This document shows, in pieces, positions 27,336-35,109 of a stretch of 64,000 nucleotides of DNA. The notes below the pieces were generated by a model. It was not told the origin of the DNA. It made no database searches and was given only the letters and a program-made list of their open reading frames with translations. Origin of the DNA: Nocardioides sambongensis (GTDB lineage: Bacteria > Actinomycetota > Actinomycetes > Propionibacteriales > Nocardioidaceae); the NCBI RefSeq assembly GCF_006494815.1, contig NZ_CP041091.1:3176501-3240500 (forward strand), given 5' to 3'. The translations under genes were made by a program, and so were the position numbers. The stretch's first letter is position 1. Each line of letters starts with the position of its first letter.

Positions 27336-27896
27336 ATGAGCGCACTTGCCATGGAGCCGTCCGCCGACGCGTCGACCCAGCCGACGCCGGCCCGGATGCG
27401 GGACGCGATGGGCTCGTTCGCGACCGGTGTCACCGTGGTGACCGGCTTGGACGGCGGCGAGCCCGTCGGGTTCGCCTGTCAGTCCTTCGCGTCGGTCTCG
27501 CTGACGCCGCCGCTGGTGCTCTTCTGCGCCGACCACCGCGGGCGTACCTGGCCGCGGATCCGCACCGCTGGCCGGTTCGCAGTCAACGTGCTCGCCGAGG
27601 ACCAGCAGGAGCTGTGCGGCCGGTTCGGCTCCAGCCGGGGCCGCCGGTTCGAGGACCTCGACTGGGAGCGCTCGGACTGGGACACCCCGTCGCTGCCGGA
27701 GGTGCTGATGCGGGTCCACGCCGAGGTGGTCGACGTGCACGTCGCCGGCGACCACGACGTGGTGATCGGCCGGGTGCTCGGCCTGGAGACGCCGCGCGAG
27801 GGGCGTCCGCTGCTCTTCTACCGTGGCGAGTTCGGCGTGGAGAAGCCGGTCGCGCCGGCGCCGTACCCGTGGGGGTACGGCGACCGCTGGGGCTGA
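27336..27896 (+). CDS. HsaB-like flavin reductase
   Basis: 186-residue flavin reductase-like protein, the size of HsaB. It would supply reduced flavin to HsaA-type hydroxylases. Seen: MRDAMGSFATGVTVVT, the FMN-binding region CQSFASVSLTPPLVLFC, and FAVNVLAEDQQELC, all typical of the family. The ATG has GAAGGTGG seven bases upstream. Likely partner of one or both HsaA-like proteins; which is not known. Confidence 0.8.
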   Translation: MSALAMEPSADASTQPTPARMRDAMGSFATGVTVVTGLDGGEPVGFACQSFASVSLTPPLVLFCADHRGRTWPRIRTAGRFAVNVLAEDQQELCGRFGSSRGRRFEDLDWERSDWDTPSLPEVLMRVHAEVVDVHVAGDHDVVIGRVLGLETPREGRPLLFYRGEFGVEKPVAPAPYPWGYGDRWG

Positions 27897-27898
27897 GG

Positions 27899-28060
27899 TC
27901 AGGCCGCGCTGAGCGCGGCCGAGCCCGGCAGCAGCGTCGGTGCGCAGCCGCAGCTGCCCTCGCAGGGCAGGTAGGTGTGCGACTCGTGACCGCACCGCGG
28001 GCACGGGATGTCGTGCGAGAGGTGGTGATCCGCCCTCTGGGTCTCGATGGTGTCCCACAT
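27899..28060 (-). CDS. 53-residue cysteine-rich protein (zinc-ribbon-like)
   Basis: Function not recognised. Begins MWDTIETQRADHHLSHD and carries CPRCGHE and CEGSCGC, two cysteine clusters that could form a small zinc ribbon. ATG at 28060 has GGGGA just upstream; an in-frame ATG at 28102 is less likely. From memory, similar short proteins occur in other Nocardioidaceae. It lies between the hsaB-like and IclR genes; a role in the cluster is unproven. Confidence 0.6.
   Translation of the reverse strand: MWDTIETQRADHHLSHDIPCPRCGHESHTYLPCEGSCGCAPTLLPGSAALSAA
27902..27920. terminator. 8-bp hairpin between convergent genes
   Basis: GGCCGCGC and its complement around the loop TGA, six bases after the hsaB-like stop and inside the last codons of the convergent small gene. 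Could end transcription of the hsaB-like gene. Confidence 0.35.
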
Positions 28061-28142
28061 GGTCCCCGCCCCCTTCGCCGGTGCGTCGTTCGGTCGATGC
28101 ATCCATGCTGGTCGCGAACGTCGACGCGGGGATCGGGGATCT

Positions 28143-28170
28143 CCCCCGGGCTCAGGGGACCCGGAGGGGG
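28143..28170 (-). terminator. GC hairpin downstream of the IclR gene
   Basis: CCCCCGGG at 28143-28150 pairs with CCCGG-A-GGG at 28160-28168, with one bulged A. It lies 60-85 bases past the IclR stop on the minus strand. Confidence 0.35.
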
Positions 28171-28186
28171 ACCGTGGGTCGGACCC

Positions 28187-28220
28187 GTGCTGGATCAGAT
28201 GCGGTGCTGGATCAGATGCG
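28187..28220. repeat. 17-bp perfect tandem repeat
   Basis: GTGCTGGATCAGATGCG occurs twice without a gap, followed by a partial degenerate copy reaching the IclR stop codon. Confidence 0.7.
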
Positions 28221-28228
28221 GTGGGGGA

Positions 28229-29212
28229 TCAGAACCAGTCGCCGGACTCGCCGGCGGCGACCATCCGGTCCAGCGCCTGCGCCGACCAGCGCTCGTCGGC
28301 GAGCTCGGCCGCGGTGACGGTACGACGACCCTGGCGGGGCGACGGCGAGGTGACCGTGATGCCGCGGGGTGCACGGACCCGCCGCGGCGCCTGGGTGCCC
28401 GGGATCTGCAGGTCGGGGAAGAGGGTGCGGGTGGCCTGACGGGCCGCGTCCAGCACCAGGGGCGCGACGCGCTCGAGCTGGGTGCCGGCGTCGCCGACCA
28501 GCGAGATCGCACCGACCGCGCCCTCGGGGCCACGCACCGCGGCGGCGACGCAGGCGATCTCGGGGAAGCACTCGCCCCGCTCGAAGGCGATCCCGTGCCG
28601 GCCGCGGATCCGGGTCAGCTCCTGGTGCAGGGTGCCCACGTCGCCGATGCTGCGGCTGGTGTTGCGGCCGATCGCGGGCGCGATCTGCTCGTCGACCTCC
28701 TCGGCCGACATCCAGGCGAGCATCGCCTTGCCGAGCGCGGTGCAGTGCGCCGGAGCGCGGCCGCCGACACGGCTGGGCACGACGCCGGCGAACCGGCCGC
28801 CCATCTTGTCCAGGTAGTGGATCTCGGCGCCGTCGAGCACCGCGAGGTGGGCGACCAGGCCGGTCCGGATCAGCAGCTCGTGCAGCGGGCCGGCGGCGGC
28901 CTCGCGCAGCTCGAGGTGGCTGCCGCCGGTGCCGCCCAGACCGAGGGAACGGGTGCCGAGGGAGTAGCCGAACGGCGAGTGGGAGAGCCACTCGAGCCGG
29001 ACCAGCTGGTCGAGGATCCGGTGCGCGGTCGACCGCGGCAGGTGGGTGGCCCGGGCGACCTGCTCCAGGGTCAGCCGCGTGCTCGGGCTGGCGAACGCCT
29101 CGAGGATGAGGGTCATCCGCTCCACCATCGACGGCGGCAGGGTGCGCCCGTCCTTGGCGTCGGTGGCTGCTGCCGTGCTCGCCTGGTCCTCGTCGACCGC
29201 AAGAAGCGACAT
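28229..29212 (-). CDS. IclR-family transcriptional regulator
   Basis: 327 residues. The N-terminal winged helix-turn-helix (VERMTLILEAFASPSTRLTL, then HLPRSTAHRILDQL) is followed by the IclR effector domain (HCTALGKAMLAWM; later FPEIACVAAAVRG). An extra C-terminal tail of roughly 60 residues goes beyond the usual IclR length. It is divergent from the LLM oxidoreductase gene. An AT-rich palindrome at 29230-29253 lies just upstream and could be its own operator. It may also act on the cluster promoters. Confidence 0.85.
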   Translation of the reverse strand: MSLLAVDEDQASTAAATDAKDGRTLPPSMVERMTLILEAFASPSTRLTLEQVARATHLPRSTAHRILDQLVRLEWLSHSPFGYSLGTRSLGLGGTGGSHLELREAAAGPLHELLIRTGLVAHLAVLDGAEIHYLDKMGGRFAGVVPSRVGGRAPAHCTALGKAMLAWMSAEEVDEQIAPAIGRNTSRSIGDVGTLHQELTRIRGRHGIAFERGECFPEIACVAAAVRGPEGAVGAISLVGDAGTQLERVAPLVLDAARQATRTLFPDLQIPGTQAPRRVRAPRGITVTSPSPRQGRRTVTAAELADERWSAQALDRMVAAGESGDWF

Positions 29213-29229
29213 GGTGACTCCCTCACTCG

Positions 29230-29253
29230 AAAACTGAAATCGTTTCTAGTTTT
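29230..29253. promoter_or_regulatory. AT-rich palindromic operator upstream of the IclR gene
   Basis: AAAACT at 29230-29235 and AGTTTT at 29248-29253 are inverted, enclosing GAAA-TCG-TTTC. It lies 18 bases from the IclR start in an otherwise GC-rich region. Probable autoregulatory site or promoter element. Confidence 0.55.
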
Positions 29254-29323
29254 GAAGTTAGCACAGTCACACGAGGTGCGGTCAATGATCCGTGACGTCG
29301 ATCTCACCGGGAGCGGGAGAATC

Positions 29324-29338
29324 TTCCGGCCACCGGGA
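29324..29338. promoter_or_regulatory. Cluster motif site g (TTCCGGCCACCGGGA)
   Basis: One mismatch to TYCCGNTCASCGGGA. It ends exactly 44 bases before the LLM gene start at 29382, with a -10-like TAGGCA at 29369-29374. Confidence 0.5.
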
Positions 29339-29381
29339 GGTCGAGACCCGCTCCCCGGCCGCCTGCGGTAGGCAACGGGGC

Positions 29382-30260
29382 ATGCAGAACGCGCTCCGGA
29401 TCGGCCTCGTCAGCCCCGTCGTCACCCGCCTCCCCGGCGCCTTCAACGCGTGGGAGGCCGACGCCGGGATCGCCGAGCTCGCGCAGGTCGCGGTGGCCGC
29501 TGACCGCCTCGGCTACGACCACCTCACCTGCAGCGAGCACGTCGCCGTGCCGACCGCGGTCGCCGAGCAGCGCGGCGGCACCTACTGGGACCCGCTGGCC
29601 ACCTTCGGCTACCTGGCTGCGCAGACCTCCCGGATCCGCCTGGCCACCCAGGTCCTGGTCCTCGGCTACCACCACCCGCTGGCCATCGCGAAGCGCTACG
29701 GCACCCTCGACGCGGTCAGCGGCGGCCGCCTGGTGCTCGGGGTGGGGGTCGGGTCACTCGAGGAGGAGTTCGACCTGCTCGGCGCCGACTTCGGCGGCCG
29801 CGGTGCGCGCGCGGACGACGCGATGCGAGCCCTGCGCGCCTCCCTCGGCGACCGCTCGCCGAGCTACGCCGGCAGCCACTACGCCTTCGACGGGCTCGTC
29901 GTCGAGCCCCACGCCGTACAGGAGCAGGTGCCGCTGTGGGTCGGCGGCCAGGGCGCGCGGTCGCTGCGTCGCGCCGTCGAGCTCGGCGACGGGTGGGTGC
30001 CCTTCGGCCGGCTCTCCGAGCTGGGCGCGCTGGTCGCCGACGCCGACCTGCCCACCGGCTTCGAGATCGTCCTCGGCCCCGGTCAGGCGCTGGACCCGAT
30101 CGGCGACCGCGCCAAGACCGAGGAACGTCTCGGCCGGGTCGCCGACGCCGGCGCCACGGTGGTCAGCGTGAAGATCGCCGCCGACTCGGTGGGCGCCTAC
30201 GTCGACCAGCTCGAGGCGCTGGCCGAGATCGGAGGTCTCACAGCACCACCCCGGGGTTGA
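29382..30260 (+). CDS. LLM-class (probably F420-dependent) oxidoreductase
   Basis: 292-residue protein with the luciferase-like TIM-barrel pattern: DRLGYDHLTCSEHV, FGYLAAQTSRIRLATQVLVL, HPLAIAKRYGTLDAVSGGRL and GVGVGSLEEEF. The short length and this pattern fit F420-dependent members of actinobacteria; FMN use cannot be excluded. ATG at 29382 follows a G-rich ACGGGG ribosome site. Its last 23 bases overlap the end of the convergent FAD oxidase gene. The upstream site g ties it to the cluster regulon. Confidence 0.82.
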   Translation: MQNALRIGLVSPVVTRLPGAFNAWEADAGIAELAQVAVAADRLGYDHLTCSEHVAVPTAVAEQRGGTYWDPLATFGYLAAQTSRIRLATQVLVLGYHHPLAIAKRYGTLDAVSGGRLVLGVGVGSLEEEFDLLGADFGGRGARADDAMRALRASLGDRSPSYAGSHYAFDGLVVEPHAVQEQVPLWVGGQGARSLRRAVELGDGWVPFGRLSELGALVADADLPTGFEIVLGPGQALDPIGDRAKTEERLGRVADAGATVVSVKIAADSVGAYVDQLEALAEIGGLTAPPRG

Positions 30261-31599
30261 GCAGCCCGGCGGGGTCGAAGGTACGACGAAGCGCCCGCTG
30301 CACCTCCAGCGCGACCGGGTCCAGCTCGCGGGCGAGCCATCCGGCCTTCAGCCGGCCGACGCCGTGCTCGCCGGTGATCGTGCCGCCCAGCTCCAGCGCC
30401 GCCGCGGTGATCGCGTCGAACGCGGCCAGCGCCGCGGTCTCCGAGGCGAGGTCCGCGGCGTCAAAGATGACGGTGGGGTGCAGGTTGCCGTCGCCGGCGT
30501 GCCCGAAGACGCCGATCACCAGCCCGGTGTCCGCGGCGACCCGTTCGACGGCCGCGATCAGGTCGACCACCCGCGCCCGCGGCACGCACACGTCGTCGAG
30601 TAGCCAGTCCCCCAGCCGCTCCAGTGCGGGCAGCGCCTGGCGGCGGGCCTCCATCAGCAGCGACGCCTCCTCGGGGTCGTCGCTGACCGCCACCTCGGCG
30701 CCGGCCGCCTCGCAGAGCGCGGCCGCCTCGACCAGCACCTTCGCCGCCTCCCCGGGGCGCGAGGAGTCGGACTGGACCAGCAGCATCGCGGCGGCGCCGC
30801 CGATGCCCATCCGGGTCAGCTCGTCGACCGCGGCGAGGGTCGTGGCGTCGAGGATCTCCACCGCCGACGCGTCGACCCCGGCCCCGCTGATCGCCGCCAC
30901 CGCTCGACCCGCCGACGCCAGGTCGGCGAAGGAGGCGACCAGGGTCGCCGGACGGCCCGGCGCGGGCACCAGCCGGACGGTCACCTCGGTGACCACGCCC
31001 AACGTGCCCTCGGAGCCCACCACCAGGGAGGTCAGGTCATAGCCGGCGACACCCTTCACGGTGCGGGTCCCGGTGCGCAGCACCCGGCCGTCGGCGAGGA
31101 CCACCTCCAGCGCCTCGACGAAGTCGCCGGTCACGCCGTACTTCACGCAGCACATGCCACCCGCGTTGGTGGCGACGTTGCCCCCGATCGTGCAGGAGGC
31201 CACCGAGCCCGGGTCCGGCGGGTAGAAGAGCCCCCGCTCGGCCACGGCGGCTCGCAGGGCGCCGGTCACCACACCCGGCTGTACGACGGCCAACCGCTCC
31301 ACGGCGTCGATCTCGAGGATCCGGTCCATCCGGTGCAGCGAGAGCACCACGCCACCGCTGACGCCGTTCGCGCCGCCGGAGAGCCCGGTGCCCGCGCCGC
31401 GGGTCACCACCGGCACCCCGGCGGCGTGGCAGGCGCGCAGGCAGTCGGCGACCTCCGCGGTCGTCCGCGGGGTCAGCACCGCCAGCGGCCGGTCGGCGTC
31501 GGTGAACCGGGACTCGTCGCGCAGATAGCTCGCGATCAGGTCCGGGTCGGTGACCGCCACGCCCGGGGGGAGGCGGGCGGTCACCTGATCCGGGAGCAC
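30238..31599 (-). CDS. FAD-linked oxidase, GlcD/D-lactate dehydrogenase family
   Basis: About 453 residues of the VAO/PCMH flavoprotein family that oxidises alpha-hydroxy acids. The FAD-binding part has RGAGTGLSGGANG and YPPDPGSVASCTIGGNVATN, and the C-terminal FAD-oxidase domain ends GTITGEHGVGRLKAGWL with a typical FDPAGLLNPG tail. The start is uncertain: GTG at 31599, 14 bases after the GMC gene's stop, is the first plausible codon but has a weak ribosome site. It is the last gene in an operon with the GMC oxidoreductase and its small subunit. Confidence 0.82.
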   Translation of the reverse strand: MLPDQVTARLPPGVAVTDPDLIASYLRDESRFTDADRPLAVLTPRTTAEVADCLRACHAAGVPVVTRGAGTGLSGGANGVSGGVVLSLHRMDRILEIDAVERLAVVQPGVVTGALRAAVAERGLFYPPDPGSVASCTIGGNVATNAGGMCCVKYGVTGDFVEALEVVLADGRVLRTGTRTVKGVAGYDLTSLVVGSEGTLGVVTEVTVRLVPAPGRPATLVASFADLASAGRAVAAISGAGVDASAVEILDATTLAAVDELTRMGIGGAAAMLLVQSDSSRPGEAAKVLVEAAALCEAAGAEVAVSDDPEEASLLMEARRQALPALERLGDWLLDDVCVPRARVVDLIAAVERVAADTGLVIGVFGHAGDGNLHPTVIFDAADLASETAALAAFDAITAAALELGGTITGEHGVGRLKAGWLARELDPVALEVQRALRRTFDPAGLLNPGVVL

Positions 31600-31613
31600 C
31601 GGCTCGAGGCGGC

Positions 31614-33218
31614 TCAGAGCTCTCCCCTCCCGAGCCGGTCGGCGATGTGCTCGGCCTGGCGGATGGCCAGCGCCACGATGGTCAGCGTCGGGTTCGCCGC
31701 GGCGCCGGTGGTCATCACCGAGCCGTCGCTGACGAAGAGTCCGGGGACGTCGTGCGCCTCGCCGTACGCCCCGACCACGCCGTCCTCCGGCCGGGCGCTC
31801 ATCCGGGCGGTGCCCAGGTTGTGCGTCGACGGGTACGGCGGGGTGTGGTGCGTGCCGATCGCCCCGACCGCCTCGTAGAGCAGGTCGGCGCGCTGGTAGC
31901 CGTGGTTGCGCATCGCGACGTCGTTGGGGTGGTCGTCGAAGTGCACGTCGGGAACGGGCAGGCCCCACTGGTCGAGGACGCCGGTGTTGAGGGTGATCCG
32001 GTTGGACTCCTGCGGCATGTCCTCCCCGACGATCCACATCCCGGCGGTGTTCGCGTAGGCGTCCATCAGCTCGGTGAACTCCCGGCCCCACGTGCTCGGC
32101 TCGACGAACGCGGCGAGGAACGGCACCCCCAGCGACAGGGTCTCCATGTAGTAGCCGCCGGCGAACCCGCGGGAGGTGTCCAGCCGCGCCTCGTCGGCGA
32201 TGATCCCGGCCATCGTCTCGCCCCGGTACATCCGCACCGGCTGGTCGAAGCGGGCGTAGACCGACGCCGTGGTGTGCCGCATGTAGTTGCGGCCCACCTG
32301 GCCCGAGGAGTTGGCCAGGCCGTCGGGGTGCAGGCCGCTGGCGCTCATCAGCAGCAGCCGCGGCGTCTCGATCGAGTTGCCGGCCACGCAGACCACCGTG
32401 GCCGCCTGCCGGTGCAGGTTGCCGGCGGCGTCGAGGTAGACCACGCCGTCGGCGCGACCGGAGGCGTCGTGGGTGATCTGCACCGCCTGGCACTCCGGGC
32501 GCAGGTCGCACTTCCCGGTCTCCAGTGCGCGCGGGATCTCCCGCACCGCGGTGCTCCACTTGGCGCCGGACTTGTCACCCTGGAAGTTGAAGCCGTCCTG
32601 GACCGAGGCCGGGCGTCCGTCGTACGGCTCCGCGTTGGTGCCGTAGGGACCGGTGGCGTAGTACTTGTAGCCGACTCGCTCGGCGCCGTTGGCGAACACC
32701 TTGTAGTTGTTGTTCGCCGGCAGCGGCGGGCGGCCGTGGCGGTGGGTGGAGCCGATCGCCTTCTCGGCCGCGTCGTAGTACGGCGCGAGGTCGGCCAGCC
32801 GGATCGGCCAGTCGAGCAGGTTCGCCCCGTCCACGTCGCCGTAGTAGGTGCGGGCCCGGAACTCGAAGTCGTGGAACCGCGGGGTGGCCCCGCTCCAGTG
32901 CGTGGTGGAGCCGCCGACCGCCTTGACGATCCACGCGGGCAGGTTGGCGAAGTTCTCCGCGACCCGCCAGCTGCCCGAGGTGGTCCGCTTGTCCAGCCAG
33001 GCCATCTGGTTGAACGCGGCCCACTCGTCGTTCTCGTAGTCCTCGCCGCGGAGGAACGGTCCGGCCTCGAGCACGACGCACGGGATGCCGCGGCGGGTCA
33101 GCTCGTGGGCGACGGTGCCGCCGCCCGCGCCGGAGCCGACGATCACCACGGCCTCGGTGTCGTGCGGGATCGGGTTGCCGTACTGGGCGGACCGGGAGTC
33201 GGGGGTGTGGGTGCTCAT
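31614..33218 (-). CDS. GMC-family oxidoreductase (gluconate/choline dehydrogenase type)
   Basis: 534-residue flavoprotein with the FAD motif VIVGSGAGGGTVAHEL near residue 25, KAVGGSTTHWSGATPRF near 101, VVCVAGNSIETPRLLL and the C-terminal HNLGTARMS and DGSVMTTGAAANPTLTI. This pattern fits gluconate-2-dehydrogenase-like large subunits. The gene directly upstream encodes the matching small subunit type. No signal peptide or cytochrome partner is visible. Oxidation of an alcohol group is likely; the substrate is unknown. Confidence 0.85.
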   Translation of the reverse strand: MSTHTPDSRSAQYGNPIPHDTEAVVIVGSGAGGGTVAHELTRRGIPCVVLEAGPFLRGEDYENDEWAAFNQMAWLDKRTTSGSWRVAENFANLPAWIVKAVGGSTTHWSGATPRFHDFEFRARTYYGDVDGANLLDWPIRLADLAPYYDAAEKAIGSTHRHGRPPLPANNNYKVFANGAERVGYKYYATGPYGTNAEPYDGRPASVQDGFNFQGDKSGAKWSTAVREIPRALETGKCDLRPECQAVQITHDASGRADGVVYLDAAGNLHRQAATVVCVAGNSIETPRLLLMSASGLHPDGLANSSGQVGRNYMRHTTASVYARFDQPVRMYRGETMAGIIADEARLDTSRGFAGGYYMETLSLGVPFLAAFVEPSTWGREFTELMDAYANTAGMWIVGEDMPQESNRITLNTGVLDQWGLPVPDVHFDDHPNDVAMRNHGYQRADLLYEAVGAIGTHHTPPYPSTHNLGTARMSARPEDGVVGAYGEAHDVPGLFVSDGSVMTTGAAANPTLTIVALAIRQAEHIADRLGRGEL

Positions 33219-33231
33219 CGCGATCCGCCTC

Positions 33232-33702
33232 TCAACCGGTGGGGAGCTCGTCGTGGTCGGCGACCGGCTGCAGCGGGTCGCCGTCGTACTCGGTGATCCG
33301 CGGGTCCGGCAGCCAGTCGAGGTCGTCGAAGCCGCGGTGCAGGTAGCCGCCCTGGTCGAAGGAGGCCCCCTCGTAGCCGAGGAGCTCCCAGACCTCGTGG
33401 TCGTCGTAGAGGGTGGTCACCGCGACGCCGCGGACGAACCGGAAGAACTCGGCCTGGGCGATGCCGCGCAGGTAGGCCTCCGCCTCGGGTGCGTGGGGGT
33501 CCGCGAGCGCCTCCCGGTCCAGGGTGGCCAGGCCGCGCTCGAGCACCACCCGGTGCCACAGGTCCGCGTCCAGCTCGGAGAGCACTTTGTCGGCGGTCCG
33601 CTCGTAGGGACCGTCCGGGAAGGAGGGGTGCGGGTAGGCGGCGCGCAGGAGCTGGACGAGTGCGGGCTTGAGCTCGGGGTGCGGATCCGAGGCGGCTGAC
33701 AT
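33232..33702 (-). CDS. Gluconate 2-dehydrogenase subunit 3-like protein
   Basis: 156 residues with the family pattern of a small helical subunit: LRAAYPHPSFPDGPYERTADKV, FFRFVRGVAVTTLYDDHEVW and YLHRGFDDLDWLPDPR. In gluconate dehydrogenase this subunit usually carries a Tat signal for export with the flavoprotein; none is visible here. ATG at 33702 is chosen because GGGAGGT lies five bases upstream; an in-frame upstream ATG lacks this. First gene of the operon, 13 bases before the GMC gene. Confidence 0.72.
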   Translation of the reverse strand: MSAASDPHPELKPALVQLLRAAYPHPSFPDGPYERTADKVLSELDADLWHRVVLERGLATLDREALADPHAPEAEAYLRGIAQAEFFRFVRGVAVTTLYDDHEVWELLGYEGASFDQGGYLHRGFDDLDWLPDPRITEYDGDPLQPVADHDELPTG

Positions 33703-33793
33703 GGCGACCTCCCGGTACGACGGCGCGGACGCCGTGATGGGTGTGATGGCCGTCACTGTGGCACCGTGCGCGGCCGAGACCGCAGGGTCGTTC

Positions 33794-34621
33794 TCAGTCG
33801 GTGATAACCCGACCGTGCCGAGCCCTGCGGGTGCTCGCGCGGTAGTGCCGGCTGACCCGCGAGGCGCACTCCCGCAGGGCCCGCTCGACCTCGGCCCGGC
33901 CGTGTGCCAGCTGTTGGTCGGGCGCCGAGATGGCGACCGATCCGATCAGCTGGCCGGTGGCGCCGCGGATCGCGGCCGCCACGCAGGTCGCGCCTGCCTG
34001 GAACTCGCCGAACTCCCACGCCACGCCACGGTCGGCCACCGCGACCAGCTGGTCGAACAGCTCGCGATGGGAGGTGATGGTGCCCGGCCCGTAGCGGGGC
34101 AGCGGCTCGGGGTCGAGGTGGCGCAGCCGCTGCTCCTCGTCCATGCCGGCGAGCAGGATCTTGCCGAGCGCGGTCGCGTGGGCCGCCTCGTGGTAGCCGA
34201 ACTCCAGAGGATCCAACCGCGGGTGCGCGGGGCTGTCCGCGGTGAAGACCACCACGATCTGCGACCCGCGGTGGACGGCGAGGTAGGCGGCGGCGCCGAG
34301 CTGCTGGTGCAGCGCGCTGACCTCGGCACGCACCTCGCGGGAGACCCCGATCTGCTCGTGCAGGGAGACGCCGAGGGCGTGCAGCTTGTAGCCGAGCTCG
34401 AAGCGCTGCTCGTCCTTGATGTGGACCAGGTAGTCGCCGTCGAGGAGCTCGCGCACCAGTCGGTAGACGGTCGGCAGCGGCAGCCCGGTGGCGGTGGAGA
34501 TCTCCTTGGCCGACGCCCCGCCGCGCGCGGAGACCGCCTCCAGGATGTCGAGCGTGCGGGCGACCGAGCCGCGGCCGGCCTCGGCCGGGGCCGCAGCGTC
34601 GCGACCGCCTGGGGTGGGCAT
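33794..34621 (-). CDS. IclR-family transcriptional regulator
   Basis: 275 residues. The winged helix-turn-helix is in VARTLDILEAVSARGGASAK and GLPLPTVYRLVRELL, and the effector domain includes HATALGKILLAGM and FQAGATCVAAAIRG. It lies upstream of, and in the same direction as, the GMC/GlcD operon, and is divergent from the ABM gene. Likely controls one or both; effector unknown. Confidence 0.85.
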   Translation of the reverse strand: MPTPGGRDAAAPAEAGRGSVARTLDILEAVSARGGASAKEISTATGLPLPTVYRLVRELLDGDYLVHIKDEQRFELGYKLHALGVSLHEQIGVSREVRAEVSALHQQLGAAAYLAVHRGSQIVVVFTADSPAHPRLDPLEFGYHEAAHATALGKILLAGMDEEQRLRHLDPEPLPRYGPGTITSHRELFDQLVAVADRGVAWEFGEFQAGATCVAAAIRGATGQLIGSVAISAPDQQLAHGRAEVERALRECASRVSRHYRASTRRARHGRVITD

Positions 34622-34692
34622 GGCGCCAACCTAGGTCATCTCCCCCAGCCGCGCCGCCCGGCCTCGATCGGGATTGCGGCAGCAGCGTCGAT

Positions 34693-34707
34693 TCTCATCC
34701 GGCGAGA
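34693..34707. promoter_or_regulatory. TCTC-n7-GAGA palindrome in the IclR/ABM gap
   Basis: TCTCATCCGGCGAGA has inverted 4-base arms and sits 45 bases before the ABM start, nearly the same place as the cluster motif in other promoters. It differs from that motif at five positions, so it may be a distant relative or an unrelated site. Confidence 0.3.
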
Positions 34708-34751
34708 GACCGGGGTGGCCGACGTCACGAGCGCGTGGAACAGTCCGCGGC

Positions 34752-35072
34752 ATGATCCTGATCTGTGTGAAGTGGACCGTGAAGCCCGAGCACGCCGACG
34801 CGTGGCCGGAGATCACGCGGGAGTTCACCGAGGCCACCCGGGCCGAGCCCGGCAACAAGTTCTTCGAGTGGTCGCGCAGCGTCGAGGACCCGAACCAGTA
34901 CGTGCTCCTCGAGGCCTTCGACGACGACGCCGCGGTCCCGCACGTGACCTCGGACCACTTCAAGAAGGCCCAGGCCGAGCTGCCCCAGTACGTCGTGGAG
35001 ACGCCTCGGATCCGCAACCTGCAGGGCCAGCCGGAGGAGTGGGACCTGCTCGGGGAGTTCCAGGTCTCCTGA
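34752..35072 (+). CDS. Antibiotic biosynthesis monooxygenase (ABM) domain protein
   Basis: 106-residue ferredoxin-like fold protein of the ABM/YgiN type: ILICVKWTVKPEHADAW at the start and FFEWSRSVEDPNQYVLLEAF, with a TSDHFKKAQAELPQYV helix. Such proteins act as cofactor-free quinol monooxygenases or as small dimeric accessory proteins. Divergent from the second IclR gene. A role in oxidising a phenolic intermediate is possible but unproven. Confidence 0.78.
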   Translation: MILICVKWTVKPEHADAWPEITREFTEATRAEPGNKFFEWSRSVEDPNQYVLLEAFDDDAAVPHVTSDHFKKAQAELPQYVVETPRIRNLQGQPEEWDLLGEFQVS

Positions 35073-35109
35073 CCCCTCGTTCCGTGACCGCCGGTGGGAG
35101 GCTGTGCGC

